A stretch of 64,000 nucleotides of DNA from Leptospira sp. GTDB lineage: Bacteria; Spirochaetota; Leptospiria; Leptospirales; Leptospiraceae. The position numbers were made by a program, and so were the translations under genes. Below, piece after piece: positions 18,417-26,640 of the stretch; the stretch's first letter is position 1, and each line of letters opens with the position of its first letter. Location of the stretch: contig JAPZTS010000006.1 in the NCBI GenBank assembly GCA_027533185.1, positions 1 through 64,000 of the forward strand, written 5' to 3'. The notes under the pieces were generated by a model. The model saw only the letters and a program-made list of their open reading frames with translations, was not told where the DNA came from and did no database searches.

Positions 18417-19169
18417 TTACGGATTGTTTGAGTTGCATACGGGCGTCTTTTCACCTTCCGTAACACACCAGATGGAACCATTTGGATAGTATGTAATGCG
18501 TTTTAAAAATTCACCAGTATTGGAATAGAGTTCAAATGCTTCCTTTGAACCACTTGGATAGTAATACAACCATTCACCAATTTTTTTGTCATCTAGGTAG
18601 GAACCCTTAGATTCGGGTCTAGTATCAGGATAGTATCGAACCCAATCTCCTACACGATTCCCTCCATCATACGATCCCTTTTCATTGACGCGGCCATTTC
18701 GAAAGTAACGAATATATGCTCCCGTTTCATTTCCTATATCAATTACGGGAATCCAAAGTTGCCGTTTGCGATTTCCTGGTTGGAAATGGATTTCCATATA
18801 AGGCAATCCATCTGAAAAATTCCATACCCACTTGCCTTTTCTTTCACCCATTTGGAATTCACCGAAGGACACAATAGAGCCTGTTAAATAATCAAATCTA
18901 TCAAACTTTCCATCTAAGATTCCAAACTCATTGGTTTTGGCTTGAGAGACTAATGTACCATTCTCAAACCATTCTTTCATTTCTCCATTTGCTGTTTTAC
19001 TGTAGACATTTGTTTTTTTGTTATAGCTCGCATCACTTGGTACTGTATTTGGCCTTAACATTTCGCCGTTGCATAGAGACAGAGCATACGATCCAAGAAT
19101 GACCACAAAAATCATCAAGGTAGCAGGAGTAAGAAATTTTTTAATGTGAGTAGATATGGATATCATCAT
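18417..19169 (-). CDS. Exported MORN-variant repeat protein
   Basis: 250 residues. N-terminal hydrophobic segment (ATLMIFVVILGSYALSLC) that could end in a loose lipobox at Cys33. The mature part carries MORN_2/YwqK-type repeats, each with the pattern G-x-W-x-x-Y/F: KGKWVWNFSDG, VGDWVRYYPDT, IGEWLYYYPSG and NGSIWCV, six or so units. Such repeats form beta-hairpin ribbons; in Leptospira and Bacteroidetes they are common in exported proteins of unknown role. Despite the family nickname no toxin gene is adjacent. Its start lies 29 bases inside the end of mscS, so it is coupled to that gene. Confidence 0.75.
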   Translation of the reverse strand: MMISISTHIKKFLTPATLMIFVVILGSYALSLCNGEMLRPNTVPSDASYNKKTNVYSKTANGEMKEWFENGTLVSQAKTNEFGILDGKFDRFDYLTGSIVSFGEFQMGERKGKWVWNFSDGLPYMEIHFQPGNRKRQLWIPVIDIGNETGAYIRYFRNGRVNEKGSYDGGNRVGDWVRYYPDTRPESKGSYLDDKKIGEWLYYYPSGSKEAFELYSNTGEFLKRITYYPNGSIWCVTEGEKTPVCNSNNP

Positions 19170-20034
19170 GCTCTTTAAACTTTTTGAGGATTTCTTTTGA
19201 GATTAAAATGCGGTTCACTCGTTTCGACCGAATTGGTGTAAGGTATCGCAAACTAAGTAAAACCAAACCTTCTGGCTCGAGAGATGTATAAACGATGGGA
19301 GTCGTTTTTCCCAATCGCACAAGATAGTTTTTTGACATTTCTCTTATCTTTGCATCCACAAGCTCAGGTACGAGGACAAGTTCTTCATTTAGAATTTGGC
19401 TACAAATTTTCTCCGCCTTTTCCCAGTTAGATTCTAAAGTCAAAAAAATTCTAAACTCATCCCATACAAAATCCATAGTCTCAGAAACTACAAAATATCG
19501 ATGCAGAACCACGTTATAATTTGGAAAATGAATGAGGCGGTTGGTGGACTGCTCAAAGCGGGCATCCTGAGCAATTTCTAAAAGGGTAAATTTTAAAAAA
19601 CCGATATTTACGACATCACCTTTTATGGAATCAATTTCGATTCGGTCTCCCACCTTAAATCCATTAGAGCCCATAATCATAAACCATCCGACCATATTGA
19701 GCCAAACTTCCTTAAGAGAAATGACAATACCAGCAGCGGCCAGACCAAGAACCGTCGGTAAAAAAGATAGGCTCGAGAAAAAAACGGGCAAATAGATGAT
19801 TCCGAATACTAATGTTAGCCCAATTCGAACCATTTTTCTGCGGTTGTATTCGTGGGCTGGATCTGTTGCAGGTTTGATTCGTTCGACTAAGAACAAAACA
19901 ATTTTATACACCAACATAGCGAATAACACCATGTAGCCAAAAAGGACCATAGTTTCCGCAAAATTTCTGCTAGCTTGACTTAGTAAATTTAATGGATTTA
20001 AATCTAAATAGAATTCTCGTAGTTCATTGCCCAT
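19141..20034 (-). CDS. MscS-family mechanosensitive channel
   Basis: 297 residues from ATG 20034 (MGNELREFY), preferred to GTG 20043 as AGG lies seven bases ahead of it. Three membrane helices (to about residue 130) are followed by the MscS pore and beta domain: GLAAAGIVISLKEVWLNMVGWFMIMGSNGFKVGDRIEI, matching the alanine/glycine-packed pore helix and the GDxIEI motif, then KGDVVNIGFLKFTLLE. It would act as an osmotic release valve in the inner membrane. It overlaps the end of aroB by 11 bases and the MORN gene at the other end. Confidence 0.88.
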   Translation of the reverse strand: MGNELREFYLDLNPLNLLSQASRNFAETMVLFGYMVLFAMLVYKIVLFLVERIKPATDPAHEYNRRKMVRIGLTLVFGIIYLPVFFSSLSFLPTVLGLAAAGIVISLKEVWLNMVGWFMIMGSNGFKVGDRIEIDSIKGDVVNIGFLKFTLLEIAQDARFEQSTNRLIHFPNYNVVLHRYFVVSETMDFVWDEFRIFLTLESNWEKAEKICSQILNEELVLVPELVDAKIREMSKNYLVRLGKTTPIVYTSLEPEGLVLLSLRYLTPIRSKRVNRILISKEILKKFKEHDDIHIYSH

Positions 20035-21127
20035 AAAAAGCACCTGATTTATGTTCCATCAACGTTTTTAGTATCCGATCTCGTGAAATAGGAACTCCAT
20101 ACTTACTAGCTCCAAAATCGGAAAGCAGTACAAACTTAATTTCCGATCCATCTTTCTTTTTGTCGTGTTCCATATGCTTTAGAATGTTTTCTGGTTTTTC
20201 AGAGAGGTCGGTAGGCAACTCCAAAGATTTCATAATCGAAATTGCCTGTAAAAAATAATCCTTAGAAAAATTTAAAATCTCTTTTGAAAGTAGAAGGGCT
20301 GTCACGATTCCGATAGCCACTGCTTCACCATGGGAGTATTTTTTGTATTGAGTCAGCGATTCTATAGCATGACCCGTAGTGTGACCGAGGTTCAAAATTG
20401 CACGAATCCCACCTTCCTTTTCATCCTGAGAAACAACTTCCGATTTTATCTGAACAGAACCGTCAATTGCGTCCAAAAGAAGATCGGAACCGGGTAGGTA
20501 TTCATTTCGTTTGGACTGGGAAATTTTTTGAAAGTAGTCTCCGCCTTTCAGGAAGCTATGTTTTACAATCTCCGCCAATCCACAACTCCATTCCCTTTCA
20601 GGCAAGGTGCGAAGTGTAAAAATGGGTGCATAAACAAATTGAGGTTGGTAAAAAGCTCCCACCATGTTTTTACCAAGATCTACATTGACCGCAACTTTTC
20701 CTCCCACAGATGAGTCAACACAAGCAAGTAAGGTTGTTGGAATTTGTACAAAACGTACTCCACGTAAGAAGGTGGCAGCAATAAAACCAACAAAATCACC
20801 AATTACTCCACCTCCAAATGCGATGAGTAGAGAATTTCGATCCGCTTCTTCTTTGATGAGTTCGTGGTACACTTTTTTGACACGGTCGATATGTTTATTT
20901 TTTTCACCTGGTTTGAGATAGATAAAATGGAAGGGAATACCCAGTTTTTTTAGTTCTTTAACCAAATACTTTTCATAGATCCCCGCAATCTCTCGATTTG
21001 TACACACAAAGATCTTGGATATTTTTCCGAGGCTTTGCAGTTTCTCCGGAATCGCAGAAAAATCTTCATGGAGTTCGACTGGATACTCAAACCCTTCTCC
21101 AACAATCTTCCGAGTGCGCAAACTCAT
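20024..21127 (-). CDS. aroB: 3-dehydroquinate synthase
   Basis: 367 residues. ATG 21127 is chosen because GAAAGAG lies four bases ahead and the codon overlaps the upstream stop as ATGA; the in-frame ATG 15 bases earlier has no ribosome site. The NAD motif GGGVIGDFVGFIAATFLRG, PTTLLACVDSSVGGKVAVN and the zinc ligands in HSFLKG, NLGHTTGHAIE and YSHGEAVAIG are all present. It makes 3-dehydroquinate from DAHP, the second step of the shikimate pathway; aroA is at 36181 on the same strand. Part of the acpP-rnc-nudix-aroB-mscS series. Confidence 0.95.
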   Translation of the reverse strand: MSLRTRKIVGEGFEYPVELHEDFSAIPEKLQSLGKISKIFVCTNREIAGIYEKYLVKELKKLGIPFHFIYLKPGEKNKHIDRVKKVYHELIKEEADRNSLLIAFGGGVIGDFVGFIAATFLRGVRFVQIPTTLLACVDSSVGGKVAVNVDLGKNMVGAFYQPQFVYAPIFTLRTLPEREWSCGLAEIVKHSFLKGGDYFQKISQSKRNEYLPGSDLLLDAIDGSVQIKSEVVSQDEKEGGIRAILNLGHTTGHAIESLTQYKKYSHGEAVAIGIVTALLLSKEILNFSKDYFLQAISIMKSLELPTDLSEKPENILKHMEHDKKKDGSEIKFVLLSDFGASKYGVPISRDRILKTLMEHKSGAFYGQ

Positions 21128-21588
21128 GTCTCTTTCACCCATTCACTAGAAAGATAACGTATTTGCGTATTTGCTTTTTTGCTAAAAAACTTTTTAATAT
21201 TGGGGCGAAGGTCCATATCCAAAATCTCTTTGGGTGTAAAATATCCAAATCCAGATATTGCTTTCTCTTTCGGACTCAAAGTAGGTACCAATTCCTTTAC
21301 TTTGGTTTGGAAAACCAGCTGCACCAAGTGTTTTTTTTTCAAAGGGTCAATAGATTCATTTAAAAGTAAAAATTCGGATTGAACCACTTGTAAGGAGAGT
21401 TCCTCTTTAAGTTCCCTTTGTAAAGCCTCTTCTGCCGTTTCTCCAAATTCGATACCACCACCAGGAAGGAGCCAATAGCTGGAATTTTTTTTTGTCTGTT
21501 GTACAAGTAGAATCTTTCCTTTTTTATCTTTGATGAGAGCAGCCACACGGACTCGTAAGGATTTATTTCGAAACAAAGATTCCATCAT
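21124..21588 (-). CDS. NUDIX hydrolase
   Basis: 154 residues. The Nudix box reads GGIEFGETAEEALQRELKEE then LSL: all acidic positions for metal binding are present, but the usual Gly near the end (EExG) is Ser. Typical fold start VRVAALIKDKKGKILLVQQTK. Substrate (dNTP, nucleoside diphosphate derivative or other) cannot be told. It overlaps aroB and rnc by four bases each (ATGA), so the three are translationally coupled. Confidence 0.88.
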   Translation of the reverse strand: MMESLFRNKSLRVRVAALIKDKKGKILLVQQTKKNSSYWLLPGGGIEFGETAEEALQRELKEELSLQVVQSEFLLLNESIDPLKKKHLVQLVFQTKVKELVPTLSPKEKAISGFGYFTPKEILDMDLRPNIKKFFSKKANTQIRYLSSEWVKET

Positions 21589-22304
21589 AGTTTTAGAGTT
21601 CCCAAGGCAGCTTTTGCAGCATTCTGCTCTGCCTTACGTTTATTTTTTCCCTTCCCTTTGTTTTGGAAATGATTTTCGAGGGAAACTTGGACAAGAAACT
21701 CCTTATCATGGTCGGGACCTTCTTCCGTTAAAACAGTGTAAATCGGTATGGTTTTCCACTTCTTTTGACAGTATTCTTGGAGGATTGTTTTGTAGTCCTT
21801 TGCCTCTTCGACTTCTTCAAAAATGGAATGCATCTCTTGGAAGTGGGGGATTAAAAAACTACGACAGGACTCAATTCCCTGGTCCAAGAACAATGCTCCT
21901 AAGAAGGATTCAAAACAATCTGCTTGGAGGTTTGTATTCTCTTTTGCTTTATTTGCCTCCCCTCTGCCCACAAGTAGGTATTCGGGAAATTTGTATTGCC
22001 TCGAAAGCTTAGCAATCACTGGAGTCGAGACAAGTTTGCTTTTGAGTTTTGCCAATTTGCCTTCTGCACCTTTTGGCATACTCGTATAGAGGAACTCTGC
22101 TGCAACAAGCCCCAAAATGGAGTCCCCTAAAAATTCCAACCGTTCATTATCACCAAGCCTTCCCAAATCATTTTCATTGGAATAAGAGCGATGAACAAAA
22201 GCTAGGTGGAGGAGGACAGGATTTTTAAATTTTGTTTTTGTTATTGATTGTAAAGATTTGAGAGACGATTCCCTTTCGGGAGAGAGTTTTATTTTGGGAA
22301 TCAA
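21585..22304 (-). CDS. rnc: Ribonuclease III
   Basis: 239 residues if TTG 22304 is used. Signature NERLEFLGDSILGLVAAEFLY, the second acidic motif DCFESFLGALFLDQG, and a C-terminal double-stranded RNA-binding domain (DYKTILQEYCQKKW to KRKAEQNAAKAAL). It cleaves rRNA precursors and structured RNA. The frame stays open to a TTG at 22334, but that codon is in the loop of a hairpin that looks like the acpP terminator, and the codons after it would translate the terminator's T-run (GLGFFF). Neither TTG has a good ribosome site, so the start is unsure. It follows acpP as in many bacteria and overlaps the NUDIX gene by four bases. Confidence 0.88.
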   Translation of the reverse strand: MIPKIKLSPERESSLKSLQSITKTKFKNPVLLHLAFVHRSYSNENDLGRLGDNERLEFLGDSILGLVAAEFLYTSMPKGAEGKLAKLKSKLVSTPVIAKLSRQYKFPEYLLVGRGEANKAKENTNLQADCFESFLGALFLDQGIESCRSFLIPHFQEMHSIFEEVEEAKDYKTILQEYCQKKWKTIPIYTVLTEEGPDHDKEFLVQVSLENHFQNKGKGKNKRKAEQNAAKAALGTLKL

Positions 22305-22308
22305 GGTG

Positions 22309-22343
22309 AAAAAAAATCCGAGTCCCCTTTGCAAGGGACCCGG
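22309..22343 (-). terminator. Terminator-like hairpin between acpP and rnc
   Basis: Read on the - strand: CCGGGTCCC (22343-22335), loop TTGCAAAG, GGGACTCGG (22326-22318), then ATTTTTTTT. Nine pairs with one G-U and eight T. It starts 16 bases after the acpP stop. It probably ends most acpP transcripts while letting some reach rnc; being near the rnc start it could also be an RNase III site. Confidence 0.85.
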
Positions 22344-22358
22344 TTTACGGATTGGGTA

Positions 22359-22592
22359 TTAACCCTTTAGTTTATCGATGAATTTAATTACATCGCCTAC
22401 AGTCTGGATTTTTTCTGCGTCTTCATCAGAAATTTCCACACCAAACTCTTCTTCAAGAGCCATAACTAACTCCACTGTATCCAAAGAGTCAGCACCGAGA
22501 TCATTGATGAAATGAGCTTCAGGTGTAACTTCAGACTCATCAACACCAAGTTGTTCAACGATGATTGACTTTATTTTTTCGAAATCTGCCAT
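22359..22592 (-). CDS. acpP: Acyl carrier protein
   Basis: 77 residues, the usual length. The phosphopantetheine serine is in [19 protein letters not shown], the universal ACP motif; the rest is acidic and helical. It carries growing acyl chains in fatty-acid synthesis. Ribosome site TGGAGG seven bases ahead of the ATG is strong, as expected for a very highly expressed gene, and a terminator follows. In many bacteria acpP lies directly after fabG; here it is separated from fabG (28526) by an island of accessory genes. Confidence 0.96.
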   Translation of the reverse strand: MADFEKIKSIIVEQLGVDESEVTPEAHFINDLGADSLDTVELVMALEEEFGVEISDEDAEKIQTVGDVIKFIDKLKG

Positions 22593-23009
22593 TTGTTCCT
22601 CCAGGCCACTGCAAACAGTGGGGCAAGTGTTAAATCGTTTTCCACCAGGTGCTTATGTACGCCTAGTGTTTTTTTAAAATGAAATTGTCGAATTTTTTGG
22701 CAAGCCTATTTACGCAAATTTTCTTTCAGAGATTTGTTTTAATTCTAGAAATCTTCACATAATATATGTTATCCGAATATAAATTAAGGATACTTTACCG
22801 TCCTTGTTCAGAATGAACCGTTGAGGTACTTTACCATCAGGTTTGCTCTGTAGATTTCCCCTGATCCTAACCTGCTGTCAGTATATTGAACCAATTTCCA
22901 TTTCATTATTCCAATTAAGCAGATTTTTATTCTAATATAGCAGATTATCTATTTTCATAACGGAAGCCCGTCCTTTTCCTGGATTTAGAATCATTCTTCG
23001 GAGGAGCCC
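22593..23009. other. 417-base intergenic region with repeats and a palindrome
   Basis: No gene seen in either strand. It must hold the divergent promoters of acpP (-) and the lipoprotein gene at 23010 (+). It contains the 9-base direct repeat TACTTTACC at 22791-22799 and 22827-22835 (36 bases apart), between them the perfect palindrome GTTCAGAATGAAC at 22806-22818, and a nearby AAGGA...TCCTT pair. The second half is AT-rich with two copies of AGCAGATT near 22918 and 22939. A strong Shine-Dalgarno GGAGG precedes 23010. No convincing -35/-10 pair could be fixed. Confidence 0.5.
22806..22818. promoter_or_regulatory. Possible operator: 13-bp palindrome between two direct repeats
   Basis: GTTCA-GAA-TGAAC is an exact inverted repeat, centred midway between two TACTTTACC copies (22791 and 22827). 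The symmetry suggests a dimeric regulator site for the 23010 gene or acpP. No regulator gene is next to it, so this is only a candidate. Confidence 0.3.
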
Positions 23010-24581
23010 ATGAAAATTTGGATCAGCTCATTACTTATATTCGCCTCTCTTTTTAGTTCCAATTGCAAAAAAGAAGCAAAAGACGACAAAGTCCTTCTCG
23101 CTGGACTATTGCTCTTTTTGTCCAACCAAATCAAAGTCAATTCTGCAACTGACCTAGTCAATGAGTCGGCAGAGAATTACAATGATAACAACTGGGGTTT
23201 GATTACCGGACAAACTCTAAATCGGTTTGTCTCGGATTGGACTGCCAACAAGCCGAGTCATATCACTGGGAATTTAATCATTTTACAGACGGATGCAGCC
23301 AATCGTCGAACTGGAGATGGTTGGAATGGTTTTGTGAAGTCTGACCCAGCCAAAGGTGTCTTTGTCTATGCTCTTAACGATTACACACCTGCAGGTCTAC
23401 CGAGCGGAGGTTTTCGTTTCAACCAAACAAGAGACGCTGGACTTTTCAAAAATTCCGTCCGTTACCAAGCAAATGGGGAATTTGTGGATGATTGGCTGAA
23501 TACGTTTGCAATCAACCCAACTCGTGACCTTATCGTATTTGCAGCGGGAACTGGCAATGGCACTATTCCTGCGACAGCTGTTGTTGCATCTGGAGCAGGA
23601 TTGGCAGGCGCTATACAGGATATTACCCGAGGAGTTTACTGGCTACGCTATTGGGGAGTCGATATCAAACATTTGGCAATTCTCAATGGTAATCTAAGAA
23701 GTAACTTTGCTCAGATCTACACTGCGCAGACAAGTTCTTCAAAAAGTCCGCTCCCTGCACGAGGAAATTTTAGTGTAAAAAGCATCCGTGTGGACAACAC
23801 GATCATTACTTCTGGTTTAGAAGATGTGTATGAGGTAGCAAAAAATAACCTAGAGGCCCAAATCCCAGGACTTACCACGAAACAGTTCTTAATTGATGCA
23901 AGACCAAGTAGCCAATTCGGTGCAGGCAGAAATGCGGGCGTTGTGGCCAATGGAAGTGCGACTACCTACATTACTACTGGTTGGGACTCAAGCGGTGCCC
24001 CCATACAGTGGGGTAATGCTGGGGATGCAAACATCGCAGGGACAGCAGGAAAAACCTTTGTGCCTTTTGAGGGGAATATCAAAGGTGCAGTCACATTCCC
24101 TTGGCTTGCTCTCTTTGAAGGATTCACTGACACTGGCACTGTAGCTGACGATGCGGCGGCGGAAGCGGCATTTAACATAGGCTATCGTTACAAGTCTAAG
24201 GCAGCCCTTAAAACTATCTTTGCGAATAGGGGATATACTTCCGGAGCAACTGTCGTAAGCCAGTGTCGAACTAATTTTGAAGCACAGGTCAATGGTTTTG
24301 CGGCAATCAATATTTTAGGATACCCAACTACTTATTACGATGGCTCTTTAGTTGAGTGGACTTCGTTAGTCGCAGGGCACCCTTCGTCTGCATTGAATCG
24401 AGTTCCTACTGACTTCAAATGGAGAACAGACTTGGCTTCGGTTAGTGTATTTGATTACAATCCACAGACAACTACTGCTGGTGCTACTGGCGGCGCAATT
24501 GCCAGAGTGAAAGCTGCTGAAGTTGACCCAAATGCCACCACAACAAAACTCTTTATCCAACAAGATAAGGCGTATAAATAA
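23010..24581 (+). CDS. Rhodanese-domain lipoprotein with catalytic cysteine
   Basis: 523 residues. Signal peptide with lipobox FSSN-C at Cys19. After an N-terminal domain of about 270 residues shared with the protein at 1630 (ENYNDNNWGLITG, KPSHITGNLIILQ), a rhodanese domain follows: FLIDARPSSQFGAGR, GNIKGAVTFPW, then the active-site loop VVSQCRTNFEAQ with Cys419, and YYDGSLVEW, ending WRTDLAS and DKAYK. It should bind persulfide sulfur and transfer it from a donor such as thiosulfate, in the periplasm or at the cell surface. Its own strong ribosome site (GGAGG) and a terminator at 24608 mark it as a single-gene unit. The two-part layout with the extra N-terminal domain is not that of textbook rhodaneses. 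Confidence 0.82.
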   Translation: MKIWISSLLIFASLFSSNCKKEAKDDKVLLAGLLLFLSNQIKVNSATDLVNESAENYNDNNWGLITGQTLNRFVSDWTANKPSHITGNLIILQTDAANRRTGDGWNGFVKSDPAKGVFVYALNDYTPAGLPSGGFRFNQTRDAGLFKNSVRYQANGEFVDDWLNTFAINPTRDLIVFAAGTGNGTIPATAVVASGAGLAGAIQDITRGVYWLRYWGVDIKHLAILNGNLRSNFAQIYTAQTSSSKSPLPARGNFSVKSIRVDNTIITSGLEDVYEVAKNNLEAQIPGLTTKQFLIDARPSSQFGAGRNAGVVANGSATTYITTGWDSSGAPIQWGNAGDANIAGTAGKTFVPFEGNIKGAVTFPWLALFEGFTDTGTVADDAAAEAAFNIGYRYKSKAALKTIFANRGYTSGATVVSQCRTNFEAQVNGFAAINILGYPTTYYDGSLVEWTSLVAGHPSSALNRVPTDFKWRTDLASVSVFDYNPQTTTAGATGGAIARVKAAEVDPNATTTKLFIQQDKAYK

Positions 24582-24607
24582 CTTCTCTTCCAACATTTTT
24601 CCTTCTA

Positions 24608-24640
24608 CCCTGGATGGCTCCCATCCAGGGGATTTCTTTT
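24608..24640 (+). terminator. Rho-independent terminator
   Basis: Perfect 10-bp stem CCCTGGATGG (24608-24617) / CCATCCAGGG (24621-24630), 3-base loop, followed by GATTTCTTTT. It lies 26 bases after the rhodanese lipoprotein stop. Confidence 0.88.
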
Positions 24641-24684
24641 GAAATTCCCTTGTCTCTTAGCAAAAACAGAATGATCTTGTCCCT

Positions 24685-26640
24685 ATGGCAAGAAACGAAA
24701 AAGAAGAAGAGATTCGAATTGGACTCAGGGACGCCCTCACCTTAATCCTCCCTTACTTCCAAAAAAAAACTTGGGAGCAAACCAAATCGGTTGTCTGGAT
24801 TGTTCTCTACTTAGTTCTCTTCCAACTTTTTGTTCTTCGGATACCCATCCGAGAAGCAGCTGTGATCAGTTTCGGAATCATTGCAGTCATAATGGGTCTT
24901 ACTTTCTTTTTAGAAGGATTGTTTTTGGGGCTTATGCCACTCGGTGAGATCATCGGCCTTAAACTCCCACAAAAATTAGGGGTCCTCGGAATTATGCTTT
25001 TTTCATTCCTTCTTGGTATTGGAGCAACTCTTGCGGAACCCGCCATATCCGTGTTAAAAGCTTGTGGCTCCTCCGTTTTTCCATGGGATGCACCTCTACT
25101 TTACTTTCTACTGGGTGAAGGATCCGACTTTCTTTTTCTCTCCATCGCAACAGGTGTCGGCATTGCAGTCTTACTTGGTGTGTTCCGCTTTTTGCGAGGA
25201 TTTACCCTTTCCAAAATACTTTTCCCAACTATGATTCTTTTGCTTCTTGTTACGATCTATGCCTCCTTCGATGAAAACTTAAAATACATCTCAGGACTTG
25301 CTTGGGATTCGGGGGCGGTAACGACGGGTCCAGTAACCGTTCCCCTCGTAGTGGCACTAGGTTTGGGGGTATCAAAGGTTGCGAAAGACAATGAAACGAG
25401 TAGTGGATATGGTGTTGTTACTTTGGCTTCGCTTTATCCCATCTTAGCCGTGTTTGTTGTGGGTATCTATTTCAATCCAAAACTTCCAAAGCCGATGAGT
25501 GAAAAAGAATTCTCGTCCTACAAAATTTCGAGAAACGAATCAAAACTTCTTTTTGGAACTGAATTCCAAAATCATCCCATTTACAAAAAATACTTTCTTT
25601 CAAATAAAAATAATTCAATGGAAATTCAAGACAAGGACCTCGGCTTACAAACAAACTCTGGTTCCAAAATTATAGAAACTACAAACAAAATCCAGGATGG
25701 TTTCTTACTTGCAGTTAGAGCTATATTGCCTCTTAGTTTATTTCTATTTCTATTTTTGATTCTTATCCTAAGAGATAAAATTCCCAGTTTTTCAGAGGTT
25801 CTACTTGGAATTCTATTCGCAATAGTAGGGCTCACCATTTTCAATTTTGGTATCTTTTTAGGATTAAATAAATTGGGAAACCAAGTTGGGTATAAACTCC
25901 CCTCCTCGTTTCGATCGATCGAATTGAATGATTCTACTCGTTATATATATAATTTTAATCCAAAAACTGTACTCAAAGCCGTGAACGAAGATGGGAAAGA
26001 AGAAGAATTCTTCTACTTAAAAGAAAGAAAAACCTATACAGCAATTCCCTTCCAAAAAGAAAACTATCAAAAAGAAAAAAACCTATATGAATACACTCCC
26101 ATTCACGGACCACTTTTTGGAAAGGAAGACAATTTACTTGGATATTTTGTTGTCTTGGTTTTTGCTTTTTTTCTCGGATTTAGTGCGACATTGGCAGAGC
26201 CAGCCTTATCCGCTCTCGGAACAACAGTGGAAGGTACAACTGTAGGAACCTTTAAAAAATCTCGGCTGATCCAAACTGTTGCATTAGGTGTAGGTGTCGG
26301 AACCCTTCTTGGAATGACTAAGGTAATTTTGGAGATTCCGATGGTTTGGATTATTGTTCCGTCCTATGCAACATTGCTACTACTAACATCTATTAGTAAA
26401 CCTGAATTTATTGATATTGCATGGGACAGTGCTGGAGTAACTACAGGTCCAATCACAGTCCCTCTTGTGATTGCAATGGGTCTTGGTATTGGAACACAGT
26501 TAGGAATCGTGGACGGTTTTGGGATTTTGGCATCCGCTTCGATTTTCCCTATTCTTACGGTCCTTACAATGGGGCTTTGGATTGAAAGATCTAGAAGTCT
26601 ATCTCTCAAAGAAAACGAGCCGGAACTCAGGCAAATATGA
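24685..26640 (+). CDS. DUF1538 membrane protein with duplicated halves
   Basis: 651 residues. Two homologous membrane halves, each with the DUF1538 hallmarks: ATLAEPAISVL near residue 113 and AWDSGAVTTGPVTVPLVVALGLG near 205, then ATLAEPALSAL near 499 and AWDSAGVTTGPITVPLVIAMGLG near 578. About twelve helices in all, with a hydrophilic insert (265-340) and a second (420-480) between. The inverted-looking pair of reentrant-type motifs suggests a channel or transporter, but its substrate is unknown. The stop overlaps the start of the PII-like gene (ATGA), so a regulatory subunit is made together with it. Inner membrane. Confidence 0.85.
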   Translation: MARNEKEEEIRIGLRDALTLILPYFQKKTWEQTKSVVWIVLYLVLFQLFVLRIPIREAAVISFGIIAVIMGLTFFLEGLFLGLMPLGEIIGLKLPQKLGVLGIMLFSFLLGIGATLAEPAISVLKACGSSVFPWDAPLLYFLLGEGSDFLFLSIATGVGIAVLLGVFRFLRGFTLSKILFPTMILLLLVTIYASFDENLKYISGLAWDSGAVTTGPVTVPLVVALGLGVSKVAKDNETSSGYGVVTLASLYPILAVFVVGIYFNPKLPKPMSEKEFSSYKISRNESKLLFGTEFQNHPIYKKYFLSNKNNSMEIQDKDLGLQTNSGSKIIETTNKIQDGFLLAVRAILPLSLFLFLFLILILRDKIPSFSEVLLGILFAIVGLTIFNFGIFLGLNKLGNQVGYKLPSSFRSIELNDSTRYIYNFNPKTVLKAVNEDGKEEEFFYLKERKTYTAIPFQKENYQKEKNLYEYTPIHGPLFGKEDNLLGYFVVLVFAFFLGFSATLAEPALSALGTTVEGTTVGTFKKSRLIQTVALGVGVGTLLGMTKVILEIPMVWIIVPSYATLLLLTSISKPEFIDIAWDSAGVTTGPITVPLVIAMGLGIGTQLGIVDGFGILASASIFPILTVLTMGLWIERSRSLSLKENEPELRQI

